64,000 nt of DNA from the NCBI GenBank assembly GCA_016278485.1, contig JADQBT010000002.1:1-64000 (forward strand), written 5' to 3'. Both the position numbers and the translations under genes were made by a program. The notes beneath the pieces were generated by a model. It was not told the origin of the DNA, ran no database searches, and saw only the letters and a list, made by a program, of their open reading frames with translations. Numbering within the stretch: the first letter of the stretch is position 1; each line of letters begins with the position of its first letter. The DNA comes from Halanaerobiales bacterium (GTDB taxonomy: Bacteria; Bacillota; Halanaerobiia; Halanaerobiales; Halanaerobiaceae). Positions 11,844 through 21,042 of this stretch are shown here, in pieces.

Positions 11844-14456
11844 ATGCATAATTTTACTCAGTTTGTTAATCCACATTTAGGTGAACTATTTGCAGATATT
11901 AAACTTGACAAAGAGTACATAAAAGGAGAAGAATGTTATTTATATGATAGTGAGAATAACAAATATCTTGATTGTATAGCTAACTATGGTGCTGTCCCCT
12001 TTGGTTACAATCCGAAAGAAATTTGGGATTGCATAATGGAAGTTAAAGATTCAGGAGAGCCATCTCTGGTTCAGCCATCATCACTTAAAGCAGCTGGTGA
12101 ATTAGCCGAACGGTTAATAGAACTTGCACCAGGAGACTTACAGTATGTTACTTTTAGTAATAGTGGAACAGAATCTGTCGAAGCTGCCATAAAATTATGT
12201 CGATCTGCAACAGGTCGTAAAGGAATTTTAACAACTAAAAATAGTTTTCATGGGAAAACCTTGGGTTCTTTATCTGCCACTGGCAACCCTGACTATCAAG
12301 CAGATTTTTATGCTCCAGTAGAAGGGTTTTCAGCTATTGAATATGGTAATTTAGAAGCTTTAGAAAAAGAATTAAAAGAAAAACCAAATTTTTATGCAGC
12401 ATTTATTTTAGAACCAATTCAGGGAGAAGGTGGAATTGTAGTTCCTCCGGAAGGTTATTTGAAAAATGCCAAAAAAATCTGTCATGAATATGGTGTATTA
12501 TTTGTGCTAGATGAAGTGCAGACTGGTTTAGGGCGCACTGGTTCATTATTTGCCTGTGAGCATGAAGATCTAGATCCAGATGTTTTGCTCTTAGCTAAAG
12601 CTTTAGGGGGAGGAATAATTCCGATTGGTGCATGTCTGAGTACAGAAGAAGTATATAATGAAAAGTTTGCCAATAAACACTCTTCCACCTTTGCCGGGAA
12701 TACTCTAGCCTGTAGAATTGGTAAGAAAGTCCTTGATATTTTAGATAGAGATAATCAGCATCTTATCAAACAGGTCAAAACAAATGGTAAGGAATTTAAA
12801 GCGAGATTAGAGAATTTACATGAAAAATATCCAAATCTAATCAAATCAATCCGTGGTAAAGGTTATATGTTGGGTATTGAATTTAATATTACTAAAGATA
12901 CTTTTCCAGGGAGCTTGTTGGGAGTGATGGCTGAACAGGAATTATTAACACCAATATTATCTAGCTATTTATTAAACAAAGAGAAGATAAGAGTTGCTCC
13001 TACTTTAAATGGTAATAATGTAATCAGAATTGAACCACCATTATGTTTGACACGTAAACAAACTATTGCTGCGGTCAATGGGATTGAGAATATGTTAGAA
13101 GTATTAGATAAAGGCAATACTGCTAAGTTAATAGCATATCTAATTGATGCTGATGATGACCGAGAATATCCTGCATATAAGAATGATTTTCTTAATGATG
13201 CCAAAGCTAATCCAAAAAGTGATGAAGGTAGATTTGCATTTTTGGTACATCCGCTTGATATTAATAATTATCCCGAATTTGACAGTAGCCTAGAAGTCTT
13301 TAGTGAAAAAGAACTGAAAAATTTAACAGGACGTTGGAATAATCTTGTCGAACCTTTTGTTGCTGGACAAACAAGGATAAAAGCTAAAAGCGGGAAAGAA
13401 GTTTATGGAGAATTTATAGCAATTCCTCATACTACAGAAGAATTATTAGAGATGACTAAGGATAAATCCTTAGACCAGGTGAAAAAAGCAATTAAACTTG
13501 CTAAAGAGAGGGGCGCAAAAATAGTAGGTCTTGGTGCTTATACATCAGTTGTCACCATGGGCGGACTTTACATACGCAATCATGAAATGCCTATTACAAC
13601 AGGTAATAGTTATACTGTAGTTGCTGCAGTTGATGCAGTATTAAACGCTCTTACACGTCTTAATATTTCACTTGAGAATTCTATTGCTGCTATAGTTGGT
13701 GCTACTGGCTCTATTGGTAAAGGTACTGCTGTCTTAATGTCACAATATGTATCACAATTAATATTGCTAGGAAATCCTGATAATAGTGTATCAAGTAGAA
13801 AAAGATTAACCAGAATAGCTGGTGAGATTTATCAATTTATTGCAAATCAACTAGCTAATGGTGTTCAGTTTAATCCTGGAAGTATAGGAGATAAGGTAAA
13901 GCAATTTTTACATTTTCCCTCGTCAGATGCTGATTTAAATGAATTTATTGAATTTGCGAGTGAATTATTAGATACTGATCCATATAAAAATCCAATTGCT
14001 ATCTCAACTCAGATTGAAGAAATGTTACCAAGAGCAGATGTTACGATTAGTGCTACAAATAATATTTCGAAATTTATCACTCCAGATATTTTAAAACACG
14101 GTGCAGTTGTCTGTGATATTTCACGTCCTAAAAATGTAAGCGAAGAAGTAGCGCAGCAGCGACCTGATGTATTAATGATAGATGGTGGAATCATAGAGGT
14201 GCCCGGAAAACCTTCTATGGGGTGGAACTTTGGTTTTAAAAAAGGACTTGTCTATGCCTGTATGGCAGAAACCATGCTACTTGCGCTGGATCATCATTAC
14301 CAGAACACCAGTATTGGTTCTTCTGGAGTAAATTTAGATAGTATTTTATTTACCAGAAATTTAGCGGAAAAGCATGGATTTAGATTAGCTGAGTTAAGAA
14401 GTTTTGATAGACCATTGAGTGAAAGCAAATGGGAAAAGATAATCCAGGCAATCTAA
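11844..14456 (+). CDS. Fusion: class III aminotransferase + acyl-ACP-reductase-like domain
   Basis: The 870-residue protein has two enzymes. Residues 1-425 form a class III PLP aminotransferase of the acetylornithine/putrescine type: NSGTESVEAAIKL, SFHGKTLGSLSATG, EPIQGEGG, LDEVQTGLGRTG, and Schiff-base Lys252 in LLAKALGGG. Residues about 455-870 resemble cyanobacterial aldehyde-forming acyl-ACP reductase: GLGAYTSVVT, TTGNSYT, Rossmann motif GATGSIG (619-625), and Cys806 in YACMAETMLL, aligning with the nucleophilic cysteine of that enzyme (FACFAEAMLL). Reduction of an acyl thioester to an aldehyde followed by transamination to an amine is a natural reading, but is inference. AGAGGAGG precedes the ATG. 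A terminator follows, so it acts alone. Confidence 0.85.
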   Translation: MHNFTQFVNPHLGELFADIKLDKEYIKGEECYLYDSENNKYLDCIANYGAVPFGYNPKEIWDCIMEVKDSGEPSLVQPSSLKAAGELAERLIELAPGDLQYVTFSNSGTESVEAAIKLCRSATGRKGILTTKNSFHGKTLGSLSATGNPDYQADFYAPVEGFSAIEYGNLEALEKELKEKPNFYAAFILEPIQGEGGIVVPPEGYLKNAKKICHEYGVLFVLDEVQTGLGRTGSLFACEHEDLDPDVLLLAKALGGGIIPIGACLSTEEVYNEKFANKHSSTFAGNTLACRIGKKVLDILDRDNQHLIKQVKTNGKEFKARLENLHEKYPNLIKSIRGKGYMLGIEFNITKDTFPGSLLGVMAEQELLTPILSSYLLNKEKIRVAPTLNGNNVIRIEPPLCLTRKQTIAAVNGIENMLEVLDKGNTAKLIAYLIDADDDREYPAYKNDFLNDAKANPKSDEGRFAFLVHPLDINNYPEFDSSLEVFSEKELKNLTGRWNNLVEPFVAGQTRIKAKSGKEVYGEFIAIPHTTEELLEMTKDKSLDQVKKAIKLAKERGAKIVGLGAYTSVVTMGGLYIRNHEMPITTGNSYTVVAAVDAVLNALTRLNISLENSIAAIVGATGSIGKGTAVLMSQYVSQLILLGNPDNSVSSRKRLTRIAGEIYQFIANQLANGVQFNPGSIGDKVKQFLHFPSSDADLNEFIEFASELLDTDPYKNPIAISTQIEEMLPRADVTISATNNISKFITPDILKHGAVVCDISRPKNVSEEVAQQRPDVLMIDGGIIEVPGKPSMGWNFGFKKGLVYACMAETMLLALDHHYQNTSIGSSGVNLDSILFTRNLAEKHGFRLAELRSFDRPLSESKWEKIIQAI

Positions 14457-14464
14457 AGAAAAAA

Positions 14465-14502
14465 GGTTAGACTAAAGATATTTTAGTCTAACCTAATTTT
14501 TT
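14465..14502 (+). terminator. Terminator of the fusion gene
   Basis: GGTTAGACTAAA and TTTAGTCTAACC pair around a short loop, followed by TAATTTTTT. Confidence 0.85.
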
Positions 14503-14524
14503 AAACTAATTAGCTTGATATTCT

Positions 14525-14560
14525 CCCCGCCTATTTTATAGGCGAGGCTTTCTTAGCTAT
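14525..14560 (-). repeat. IS605-type right-end-like hairpin, copy 2
   Basis: On the minus strand ATAGCTAAGAAAGCCTCGCC leads into a 10-bp stem (CCTCGCCTAT with ATAGGCGGGG). It shares its leader and stem with 226-266, including ATAGCTRAGAAAKCCTCGCC. No transposase gene is attached. It has no T-run, so it is not a normal terminator, although it sits 3 bases beyond the stop of the FAD enzyme gene. Confidence 0.45.
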
Positions 14561-14562
14561 GA

Positions 14563-15651
14563 CTAGGGTAATAATTTGCTAATTAATTTAAGATAATTGA
14601 ACTCTCCATTAAATACTTTTTGGCCAACCTTACCTTTTAATCCTTTGACCAGTATATCTAATTTTGCATTATCCAACTTTTCCAATGTTCTTCTTAAAGT
14701 TAAGGATTCATGATAACTGCTAACTAATTTACTTGTTAGTTCAGTATAGTCTCCTAATCCACAGATATCATGTGCTGCATAAATACCTGTCAATAATGAA
14801 GCAACCTGACCAAATCCTAAAAATGGCATAATAGAGCCAAAATTATTACCAACCAAAAAAGTATTGCCTATTCTCGGATATTTAGATTTACCAATTATAT
14901 ATCTTGTAACTTCAAAATCTCTTTTCATTTTAAAATTTTGTCCAATAATGACAGCTATTTCATCTAAAAAATTTTCCCAGAGTTTATTAATATCATATTT
15001 TTGATTTTCAGGATAATCAGGGTAAGCAATGACAATATTTGCTTTTTGCTGAGTGATCGGGATAAGGTAACTATAGCCCAGGGGAGCAAATTTGTGGTTT
15101 AACCAGGCTTCTACGGTATCAATATCAAAATTGCCATCTATAATAGCTCCCTTAAGCGTAACGGTTAGATCAACATCATATTCAGTAATTTTTGTAGCAT
15201 ATGTGGCATCGCCAGTTGCTAGTATAACATGTGAATATGCATGTAATAGTTCTTCATATGACTTCTGGGAATTAAAATGAATTTTACTATTTACTTGTTT
15301 TTCTAATTGTTTTTCAAATGAATTTTCAGCCCGGCCACGTAGGTTTGTAAAACCTAGATGACCAGTTATTTCAGCTGAGTTATTTTCAGAGTGTATAATT
15401 AGTTTTCTGATATTTGATTGTGGTTGTAAGAATATCTTGTGTTCTTCGGCAAAATACTTTATAGCATCATCTATTGGTTTAGAAAGAACTGATAATAATA
15501 GTTCGCAATTGAAAAATCTGTCACCAACCTGTGATCTCTTTTCATAAATGCTTGGGTTAATGCCGTTTTCTTCTAAAGTTATAGCCGCTGCTAAACCAGC
15601 CAGTCCAGCCCCCATAATAGCAACATTAATTTTTAGGACCTCCTTTTCCAT
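14563..15651 (-). CDS. FAD-dependent oxidoreductase, geranylgeranyl-reductase-like
   Basis: This is a 362-residue flavoprotein. The N-terminus holds the Rossmann FAD motif VAIMGAGLAGLAAAITLEENG followed by an acidic/basic strand end (IYEKRSQVGDR). ATGDATY and a late FLVGNNFGSIMPFLGFGQ resemble the second FAD contact of the geranylgeranyl reductase/PHBH superfamily. The substrate is unknown. It starts 6 bases after the gerKC stop. The ATG at 15651 has no ribosome-binding site of its own, whereas AAAAGGAGGT lies inside the first codons, 8 bases before an in-frame ATT at 15630; the true start could be that ATT or come from coupling to gerKC. Confidence 0.75.
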   Translation of the reverse strand: MEKEVLKINVAIMGAGLAGLAAAITLEENGINPSIYEKRSQVGDRFFNCELLLSVLSKPIDDAIKYFAEEHKIFLQPQSNIRKLIIHSENNSAEITGHLGFTNLRGRAENSFEKQLEKQVNSKIHFNSQKSYEELLHAYSHVILATGDATYATKITEYDVDLTVTLKGAIIDGNFDIDTVEAWLNHKFAPLGYSYLIPITQQKANIVIAYPDYPENQKYDINKLWENFLDEIAVIIGQNFKMKRDFEVTRYIIGKSKYPRIGNTFLVGNNFGSIMPFLGFGQVASLLTGIYAAHDICGLGDYTELTSKLVSSYHESLTLRRTLEKLDNAKLDILVKGLKGKVGQKVFNGEFNYLKLISKLLP

Positions 15652-15657
15652 ATTGAT

Positions 15658-16860
15658 TTATTTTATTATAATTCCCTTGTTAATCAGACCTGTACGACCA
15701 ATATTTCCTTCCACTTCGATCTCTACAGGTAAATTTGCAAAAATTTCGGGCCAGTTAGCTTCCATTTTAAGCCACTCCTTATATTTTAAACGATAAAATG
15801 CATTACCAAAACCAAAGATATCGCTTTTTAAAGATTGTGCCTTTTTGATGGATTTAGCGATCTCTTCTTCAATTTTATTGGCTAATCTTTGATCCATTTC
15901 CTTAGTGATTATAGATTGTTTTTTATAATTACTGGTACCAGTAATGCTTTCAATACGCCCGGTTACCTTTGTTTTGATCCGTATAAGTGGCTTGTTGTTT
16001 TTCATAACTGGTTTCACCTGAGTAGAAAAATTATGAACTGTGACATGGATCCGTGCTTTTTCATTACCAGGATGTATAAAATTAATTCCAGGAATCATAG
16101 CTTGATTTGTTATCCAGGACCATCCGCTAGTTTCCATTTTATTAAGTTTTCCAGACATTTTATCCCGATAAAATGTTGCCATACTGTCAATTTCTATTTT
16201 GGGAGGATCATCTGGTTTGGGTTTTTCCGCTTTCTGATCTGAAGCATCTTTTTTTTCTTGGAGGCTGATAATAGGTGCAGAAGCTTCAATACCAGGAGTA
16301 GATAATTTAATAAGAAATTCTCGCCCATTTTGAGTAATTATACCGGACAATTGATTAGATATATTTCTTAACAATTTTATTAGCCCTTGACCATTGGTGG
16401 TTTCAATAGGAAAATTTGCTGTCAAAACTTTTTTTACATCCCCCTCGGCAACAGCAATATTTAAAATAGGTCTACTCTGGCGCGAGCGAGCCAGAGTATC
16501 AATGATACCAATTACACCTTCTTTTGTAATTATTTCTTCGGATAATACTAATATACCTAGATGGCTATAATTTAATAGTCTAGGTATTTTTTTACGAATA
16601 TTTATTACTGCATCAATTGGTGTAGCCCCTTTACCACTGACGACCCAATAGGGTGGATGATCAGTTACATTGCTTTCTGCCCCTTTTGCTAATAATGGAT
16701 TGGAAATTTGAAAGATAACTATATATTGTTCTGTGGCTGGATCAAAATCATAGCCTGCGGCTAAAACGAGTGCATAATCTTCTGGATCATTATTATCCCA
16801 ACAGCCAGATAAGATAATCATCATAAATATAATTAAAAGAAATAATAATATTTTTTTCAT
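15658..16860 (-). CDS. gerKC: Spore germination lipoprotein GerKC (Ger(x)C family)
   Basis: This is the 400-residue C subunit of a GerA-type nutrient germinant receptor in the inner spore membrane. The signal peptide ends in the lipobox LSGC (Cys20), followed by the family hallmark WDNNDPEDYALVLAAGYDFD. The remainder has the usual Ger(x)C layout, including VVSGKGATPIDAVINIRKKI and the C-terminal region. The start overlaps the gerKB stop by 4 bases, so the three subunits are co-translated. A Lys/Asp-rich insert lies around residues 205-225. Confidence 0.92.
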   Translation of the reverse strand: MKKILLFLLIIFMMIILSGCWDNNDPEDYALVLAAGYDFDPATEQYIVIFQISNPLLAKGAESNVTDHPPYWVVSGKGATPIDAVINIRKKIPRLLNYSHLGILVLSEEIITKEGVIGIIDTLARSRQSRPILNIAVAEGDVKKVLTANFPIETTNGQGLIKLLRNISNQLSGIITQNGREFLIKLSTPGIEASAPIISLQEKKDASDQKAEKPKPDDPPKIEIDSMATFYRDKMSGKLNKMETSGWSWITNQAMIPGINFIHPGNEKARIHVTVHNFSTQVKPVMKNNKPLIRIKTKVTGRIESITGTSNYKKQSIITKEMDQRLANKIEEEIAKSIKKAQSLKSDIFGFGNAFYRLKYKEWLKMEANWPEIFANLPVEIEVEGNIGRTGLINKGIIIK

Positions 16861-17960
16861 TCTTTATTCTCTCCATTCCGGAATTTATAGAAACCGTATC
16901 CAATCCAGAGTAAGGTTAAAGTTATTACCAAAAAATACAAACCATATTTAGCGAACGTTTCTATAGAAAAAAAACTACTGATACTGAAAAGATCATCAAA
17001 TACAACTAGACTTAAAATACTAACTGTTAAACCAGTAGGAATTGTCATGAATTGATAACTTTTTAAATTAAATAATTGACTTAATATTTTAGAAATAGCA
17101 TAAATATAAGCTGTAACGGTAGTAAATAAGGACAATCCCCAACCAAATACAACAACAGATTCTGTTCGCTGGAGGAATTCACTTATCTGTACAGATCTTA
17201 ACATAGTTAGTAAAGGAAAGACTGAATTAGCACCTTGATAAGCTCCAATTACGCCAATAATTAGGAATACAACTAAAACCAGAAAAGTTATAGAAGCACC
17301 TACAGCAGATATTGGAATCCAAAATTTATATTTACTCTTATTTGTATCTGCATTTAAAATACCAATAATCCACATCTGATTAATAAGGGATATTGGTAAA
17401 AGAGTTCCCCGTATTACAGGTCCCATTCCCCGGGCCATGATTGGTTGAATATTCTTGAAATCAAAAGCTTTTAAAGGAATAACAATCAATAAAAATAGGA
17501 GTATAATAAATATGATACCAAGAAAATCGGCTGTCCTTGCCAGTACTTCAACGCCCAAATAGGCACAGATTGTGCTAACTATCAGCATTAATATGATGGT
17601 GACATAAAGAGGTGTATGAACCAGAAAACCTGTTTTAATTAGTTCACCATATAATCTTATTTCAGAAAAAGCAAAAAGAAGAAAAAAGCCTAATAAAATA
17701 ATACTTAACAATTTACTGCCCCATCTTCCTAATAATTTTTGACTGTATTCCACAATAGTTGTATGGGGGAAGCGCTGATCTAACAAATTAAAAAAATATA
17801 CAAAAAGTACTGATCCTATTAGAGCCAAAATAGCGGATATCCAGGCATCCTGGAGAGCATCTGCTGAGGTTAGAACAGGCAAAAATGAGACAATAATGGT
17901 GGAGCGCATTAAAAATATGATAAACCATAGTTGGTGACCAGCAATTCTTTCTTTTGCCAT
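16857..17960 (-). CDS. gerKB: Spore germination permease GerKB
   Basis: This 367-residue protein has ten or so membrane segments and belongs to the APC-type endospore germination permease family. It is the ligand-binding B subunit of the GerA-class receptor. The N-terminus (HQLWFIIFLMRSTIIVSFLPVL) is typical. The start codon shares one base with the gerKA stop (TAATG), and its own stop overlaps gerKC. The germinant cannot be read from the sequence. Confidence 0.92.
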   Translation of the reverse strand: MAKERIAGHQLWFIIFLMRSTIIVSFLPVLTSADALQDAWISAILALIGSVLFVYFFNLLDQRFPHTTIVEYSQKLLGRWGSKLLSIILLGFFLLFAFSEIRLYGELIKTGFLVHTPLYVTIILMLIVSTICAYLGVEVLARTADFLGIIFIILLFLLIVIPLKAFDFKNIQPIMARGMGPVIRGTLLPISLINQMWIIGILNADTNKSKYKFWIPISAVGASITFLVLVVFLIIGVIGAYQGANSVFPLLTMLRSVQISEFLQRTESVVVFGWGLSLFTTVTAYIYAISKILSQLFNLKSYQFMTIPTGLTVSILSLVVFDDLFSISSFFSIETFAKYGLYFLVITLTLLWIGYGFYKFRNGENKE

Positions 17961-19570
17961 TATTTAGTATCCTCCTCAGGTGAAGTTTTTTTCTGGTATT
18001 TTGGTTGTCTATCTGGTGTTCTTCCACCGAACAATTTTGGCCGTTTAACCTGGTTCCACAAATTGTGTCTGACTATTGAGTCTTTTAGATCACTCCAGAT
18101 GAGAGGAGCATAAGGCTGCATATAGGGTTGGCCAAATGAGCGTAGGGAACAGAGGTGTACTAAGGATAATATAAATCCGATTAGAATTCCATAAAGACCC
18201 AGAGCTCCAGCAAGTAAAATGAAAAAATATCTAAGCATGCGGGCTGATGAAGCCAGGGCATAACTTGGTGCTGTAAATGAGGCAATAGCTGTCAGGGCAA
18301 CAATTACTACCATGGGAGGAGAAACGAGTCCTGCATTGATGGCAGCTTCTCCCAACACCAGTGCACCTACAATACTGATGGCAGAACCGATTGATCTTGG
18401 TAAACGTAGGCCAGCCTCTCTCAGTACTTCAAAAATACTTTCCATAAGAAGAGATTCAAAAAGAATGGGGAAAGGTAGCCCTTCTCTGGTGGCGGCGATT
18501 CTTAGGAAAAGGGAGACCGGTAATAATTCGGGATGATAAGTAATTACTGCTATATAGAATGCTGGTAGTATGGTAGACATTTGAAAAGCAATAAATCTTA
18601 GTAATCTTATGAAACTACCAATAGGGAAAATTTCATAATAGTCATCTGGTGCCTGTAAAAGCATATTATAGGTAGTTGGCAGAATAAGCACAAAGGGAGT
18701 GTTATCAGTTAAGATTGCAATTTTTCCTTCAACTAGATTGGATATTACTTTATCCGGCCTTTCTGTTCTTTCAACTAAAGGAAAAATGGTTTTCGGTTGA
18801 TCTATGATAAACTCTTGAATATAGCCTGACTCTAAAATAGTATCCCAATCTATTTTTCTAAGCCGAGTTTCAATTTCTTCAATTAATTCTTCACTGGCCA
18901 GACCTTTAATATATGCCATTGCAACTCTGGTTCGGGAAAGTGAACCTATTTTCATATCTTTAATCCAGAGATGGGGTGAATGAATTCTGCGTCTGAGCAG
19001 AGAAGAATTTGTCACGATACTTTCTATAAAACCATCTCTGGGGCCTCTTATAGACATTTCTGAATTAGGTTCAGTAATACTACGCAATTTTAAACCTTTA
19101 GTTTCACAGACCATGCAGAACGAACTTCCTTCAAATAATAAAATAGAAGACCCGTTGGTGGCTTTTTCCATTGCATTATCAAAATCATCTAGTAGTTCAA
19201 CATCTTGATTATCTAGAATATGGTCACTGATATATTCTAGATCAACTTTCTTTTTCTTTAAATGTTCATTTATTTGCAATAAATCAACTTCTAAATTTTT
19301 CAGAAGATCATTTATCGCATTAGAATCAACTAAACCAGAGATGTAGAAGAGAACAGCTACTTTCTTTTCCTGACCAATTTTAATTTTTCTGAAATTAAGA
19401 TCATAACTTTCTCCAAAAACTGCTTTAATCTGTTCAATATTTTCATTCATGCTATTTTTAAACTTAATTTTATGTAATAATTTGTCCCGGTCTTCCAGAT
19501 TTAAAGATTCCTGATTATAAATTTTATTATTATTTTCAAATATATTTTTTAGTTTTTCAATTATTTTCAT
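17960..19570 (-). CDS. gerKA: Spore germination receptor subunit GerKA
   Basis: This is the 536-residue A subunit of a GerA-type receptor. A soluble N-terminal domain (1-290) is followed by the signature PTTYNMLLQAPDDYYEIFPIG and about five membrane segments (320-490), with SLLMESIFEVLREAGLRLP and IGSAISIVGALVLGEAAI between them. The C-terminal tail is basic and Pro-rich. It leads the gerKA-KB-KC operon. A GGATGGTGA ribosome-binding site precedes the ATG. The promoter 30-59 bases upstream resembles a forespore sigma-G site. Confidence 0.93.
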   Translation of the reverse strand: MKIIEKLKNIFENNNKIYNQESLNLEDRDKLLHKIKFKNSMNENIEQIKAVFGESYDLNFRKIKIGQEKKVAVLFYISGLVDSNAINDLLKNLEVDLLQINEHLKKKKVDLEYISDHILDNQDVELLDDFDNAMEKATNGSSILLFEGSSFCMVCETKGLKLRSITEPNSEMSIRGPRDGFIESIVTNSSLLRRRIHSPHLWIKDMKIGSLSRTRVAMAYIKGLASEELIEEIETRLRKIDWDTILESGYIQEFIIDQPKTIFPLVERTERPDKVISNLVEGKIAILTDNTPFVLILPTTYNMLLQAPDDYYEIFPIGSFIRLLRFIAFQMSTILPAFYIAVITYHPELLPVSLFLRIAATREGLPFPILFESLLMESIFEVLREAGLRLPRSIGSAISIVGALVLGEAAINAGLVSPPMVVIVALTAIASFTAPSYALASSARMLRYFFILLAGALGLYGILIGFILSLVHLCSLRSFGQPYMQPYAPLIWSDLKDSIVRHNLWNQVKRPKLFGGRTPDRQPKYQKKTSPEEDTK

Positions 19571-19599
19571 TTGCTTAATTTCACCATCCTATTATAATC

Positions 19600-19629
19600 T
19601 ATTATGTAAAAAATAGAACAGCACTATAC
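19600..19629 (-). promoter_or_regulatory. Sigma-G-like promoter of the ger operon
   Basis: On the minus strand GTATA (19629-19625) and CATAATA (19606-19600) are 18 bases apart. The Bacillus sigma-G form is GMATR-N18-CATNMTA, so the -10 fits fully and the -35 at 4 of 5 positions. Forespore expression is expected for germinant receptors. Confidence 0.5.
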
Positions 19630-19641
19630 TAACTACTTGAT

Positions 19642-19674
19642 AAAAAAAAAATACCCTGCAATATTGCAGGGTAG
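19642..19674 (-). terminator. Terminator of the LysM gene
   Basis: On the minus strand TACCCTGCAAT and ATTGCAGGGTA form an 11-bp stem followed by nine T. Confidence 0.88.
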
Positions 19675-19685
19675 AGAAAGAATAT

Positions 19686-20948
19686 TTACTGTGAAAAAAA
19701 TGAATTTACTGGTTTGCCATCTTTATAAAAGGTCCATCTTGTTTTACTGTCTTCATCTTGTGGTAGGATTAATTTTGTACCTGCTTTAAATTTAGCATTC
19801 AAATCATTCATATAATTAGCTCTAAGAATTGCTTGCATAGATAAGCTTCTATCAGATGCTATTTTATGAAGTGGTTCATTATTTTGTCTGACTGTATAAA
19901 TTTGATGTGCTTTTGTGAATGCAAGACTAATTGGCATTAATAGTTTTTTACCTCTATAAAGAGTTGCTTCATTGTCCAGATCATTAATTAAGCTAATAAC
20001 TTTTTCAGGAATGTTAAAATAATTAGCTATTTCTGATAATGTTTCATTTTGTTTTACTTGATAGTAATTATTTAATTCTTTGTTTTGACGTCTAATCTTA
20101 GCAATCTTGGCAGAATTCTCAAGTGGGATAACAATAATACTATCAGCTTGTATTTGATTAATATCTGTAATATTATTTTCATTTATGAGTTCAGATACTC
20201 TTACACCAAAGTGGTCGGCTATATTCCAAAATAAATCGCCTGCTTTAACTTTATAAAAAGTATAGGGCTTATATTCTGGAGCTGAATTATTTCCGCCGGG
20301 ATTATAATCTGGGTATTCAGGATACTGTGGATACTCAGGGTAATTCTGGTTTCCAGTATTTTTCTCAACAATCAATCTGCGTCCAACATAAAGGTCATAA
20401 GCATTTTGAATATCATTTAATTCTACTAATTTAGCTACAGTTGTATTAAATTTTTGGGCGATATTCCAGAGAATATCCCCAGGTTTAACATAGTAGTAGG
20501 AATTAGTTGGTTCTGGTTGATTATTTTGACTTGAAATCACGAGTTTTTGTCCGATATAAAGGTTATAGTTACTATCAATGTTGCTATTTAATGAGACTAA
20601 TTTTTCCATAGTAGTGCCAAATTTATTGGCTATTTTCCAGAGTGTATCACCAGTTTTTACAGTATATCTGGTAGTATTATTAGTATTAGTATTATTGCCA
20701 AAAGTAATAGTAATTTTATTATTAGTCCGGGTAATAACTAAACCTTGTCCAACATAGAGATTTGTTGGATTTACAATATTGTTTCTCTGCATAATTTGAT
20801 TAACTGGAACTTCAAATCTCTGAGAAATATTCCAGAGGGAATCGCCACTTTGCACCCTATAAGTTCTGACTTCGGCTTGAACTGTACTGACAGACAAAAG
20901 CATGACAAAGACTAAAAGAACAACAGTTAAAATGGAATATTTTTTCAT
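19686..20948 (-). CDS. Secreted protein with six LysM domains
   Basis: This 420-residue exported protein has a signal peptide (1-26, ending VQAE) and six LysM peptidoglycan-binding modules. They begin at YRVQSGDSLWNISQ, YTVKTGDTLWKIAN, YYVKPGDILWNIAQ, YKVKAGDLFWNIAD, YQVKQNETLSEIAN and YTVRQNNEPLHKIA. A Tyr/Pro-rich linker (YPEYPQYPEYPDYNPGG) separates modules 3 and 4. No catalytic domain is present; the C-terminus is a short WTFYKDGKPVNSFF strand pair. It probably acts as a cell-wall or spore-cortex scaffold. I chose the ATG at 20948, 8 bases after AAAGGAG; the ATG at 20966 overlaps that site. Confidence 0.92.
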   Translation of the reverse strand: MKKYSILTVVLLVFVMLLSVSTVQAEVRTYRVQSGDSLWNISQRFEVPVNQIMQRNNIVNPTNLYVGQGLVITRTNNKITITFGNNTNTNNTTRYTVKTGDTLWKIANKFGTTMEKLVSLNSNIDSNYNLYIGQKLVISSQNNQPEPTNSYYYVKPGDILWNIAQKFNTTVAKLVELNDIQNAYDLYVGRRLIVEKNTGNQNYPEYPQYPEYPDYNPGGNNSAPEYKPYTFYKVKAGDLFWNIADHFGVRVSELINENNITDINQIQADSIIVIPLENSAKIAKIRRQNKELNNYYQVKQNETLSEIANYFNIPEKVISLINDLDNEATLYRGKKLLMPISLAFTKAHQIYTVRQNNEPLHKIASDRSLSMQAILRANYMNDLNAKFKAGTKLILPQDEDSKTRWTFYKDGKPVNSFFSQ

Positions 20949-20979
20949 TTGAGGAACTCCTTTCATGTATTGTGAGGTT

Positions 20980-21008
20980 AGTATAACACTCAGTAATTAT
21001 TCAGTCAA
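20980..21008 (-). promoter_or_regulatory. Sigma-A promoter of the LysM gene
   Basis: On the minus strand TTGACT (21008-21003) and TATACT (20985-20980) are 17 bases apart, about 30 bases before the start codon. Confidence 0.75.
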
Positions 21009-21042
21009 TGGATATTACCATGTAAAATAAACCATAATTTTA

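Noticed and set aside
14525-14560. Terminator for the FAD oxidoreductase gene
   Set aside because: The hairpin lacks a T-run and shares its whole leader and stem with the IS-type hairpin at 226-266, so a mobile-element end fits better.
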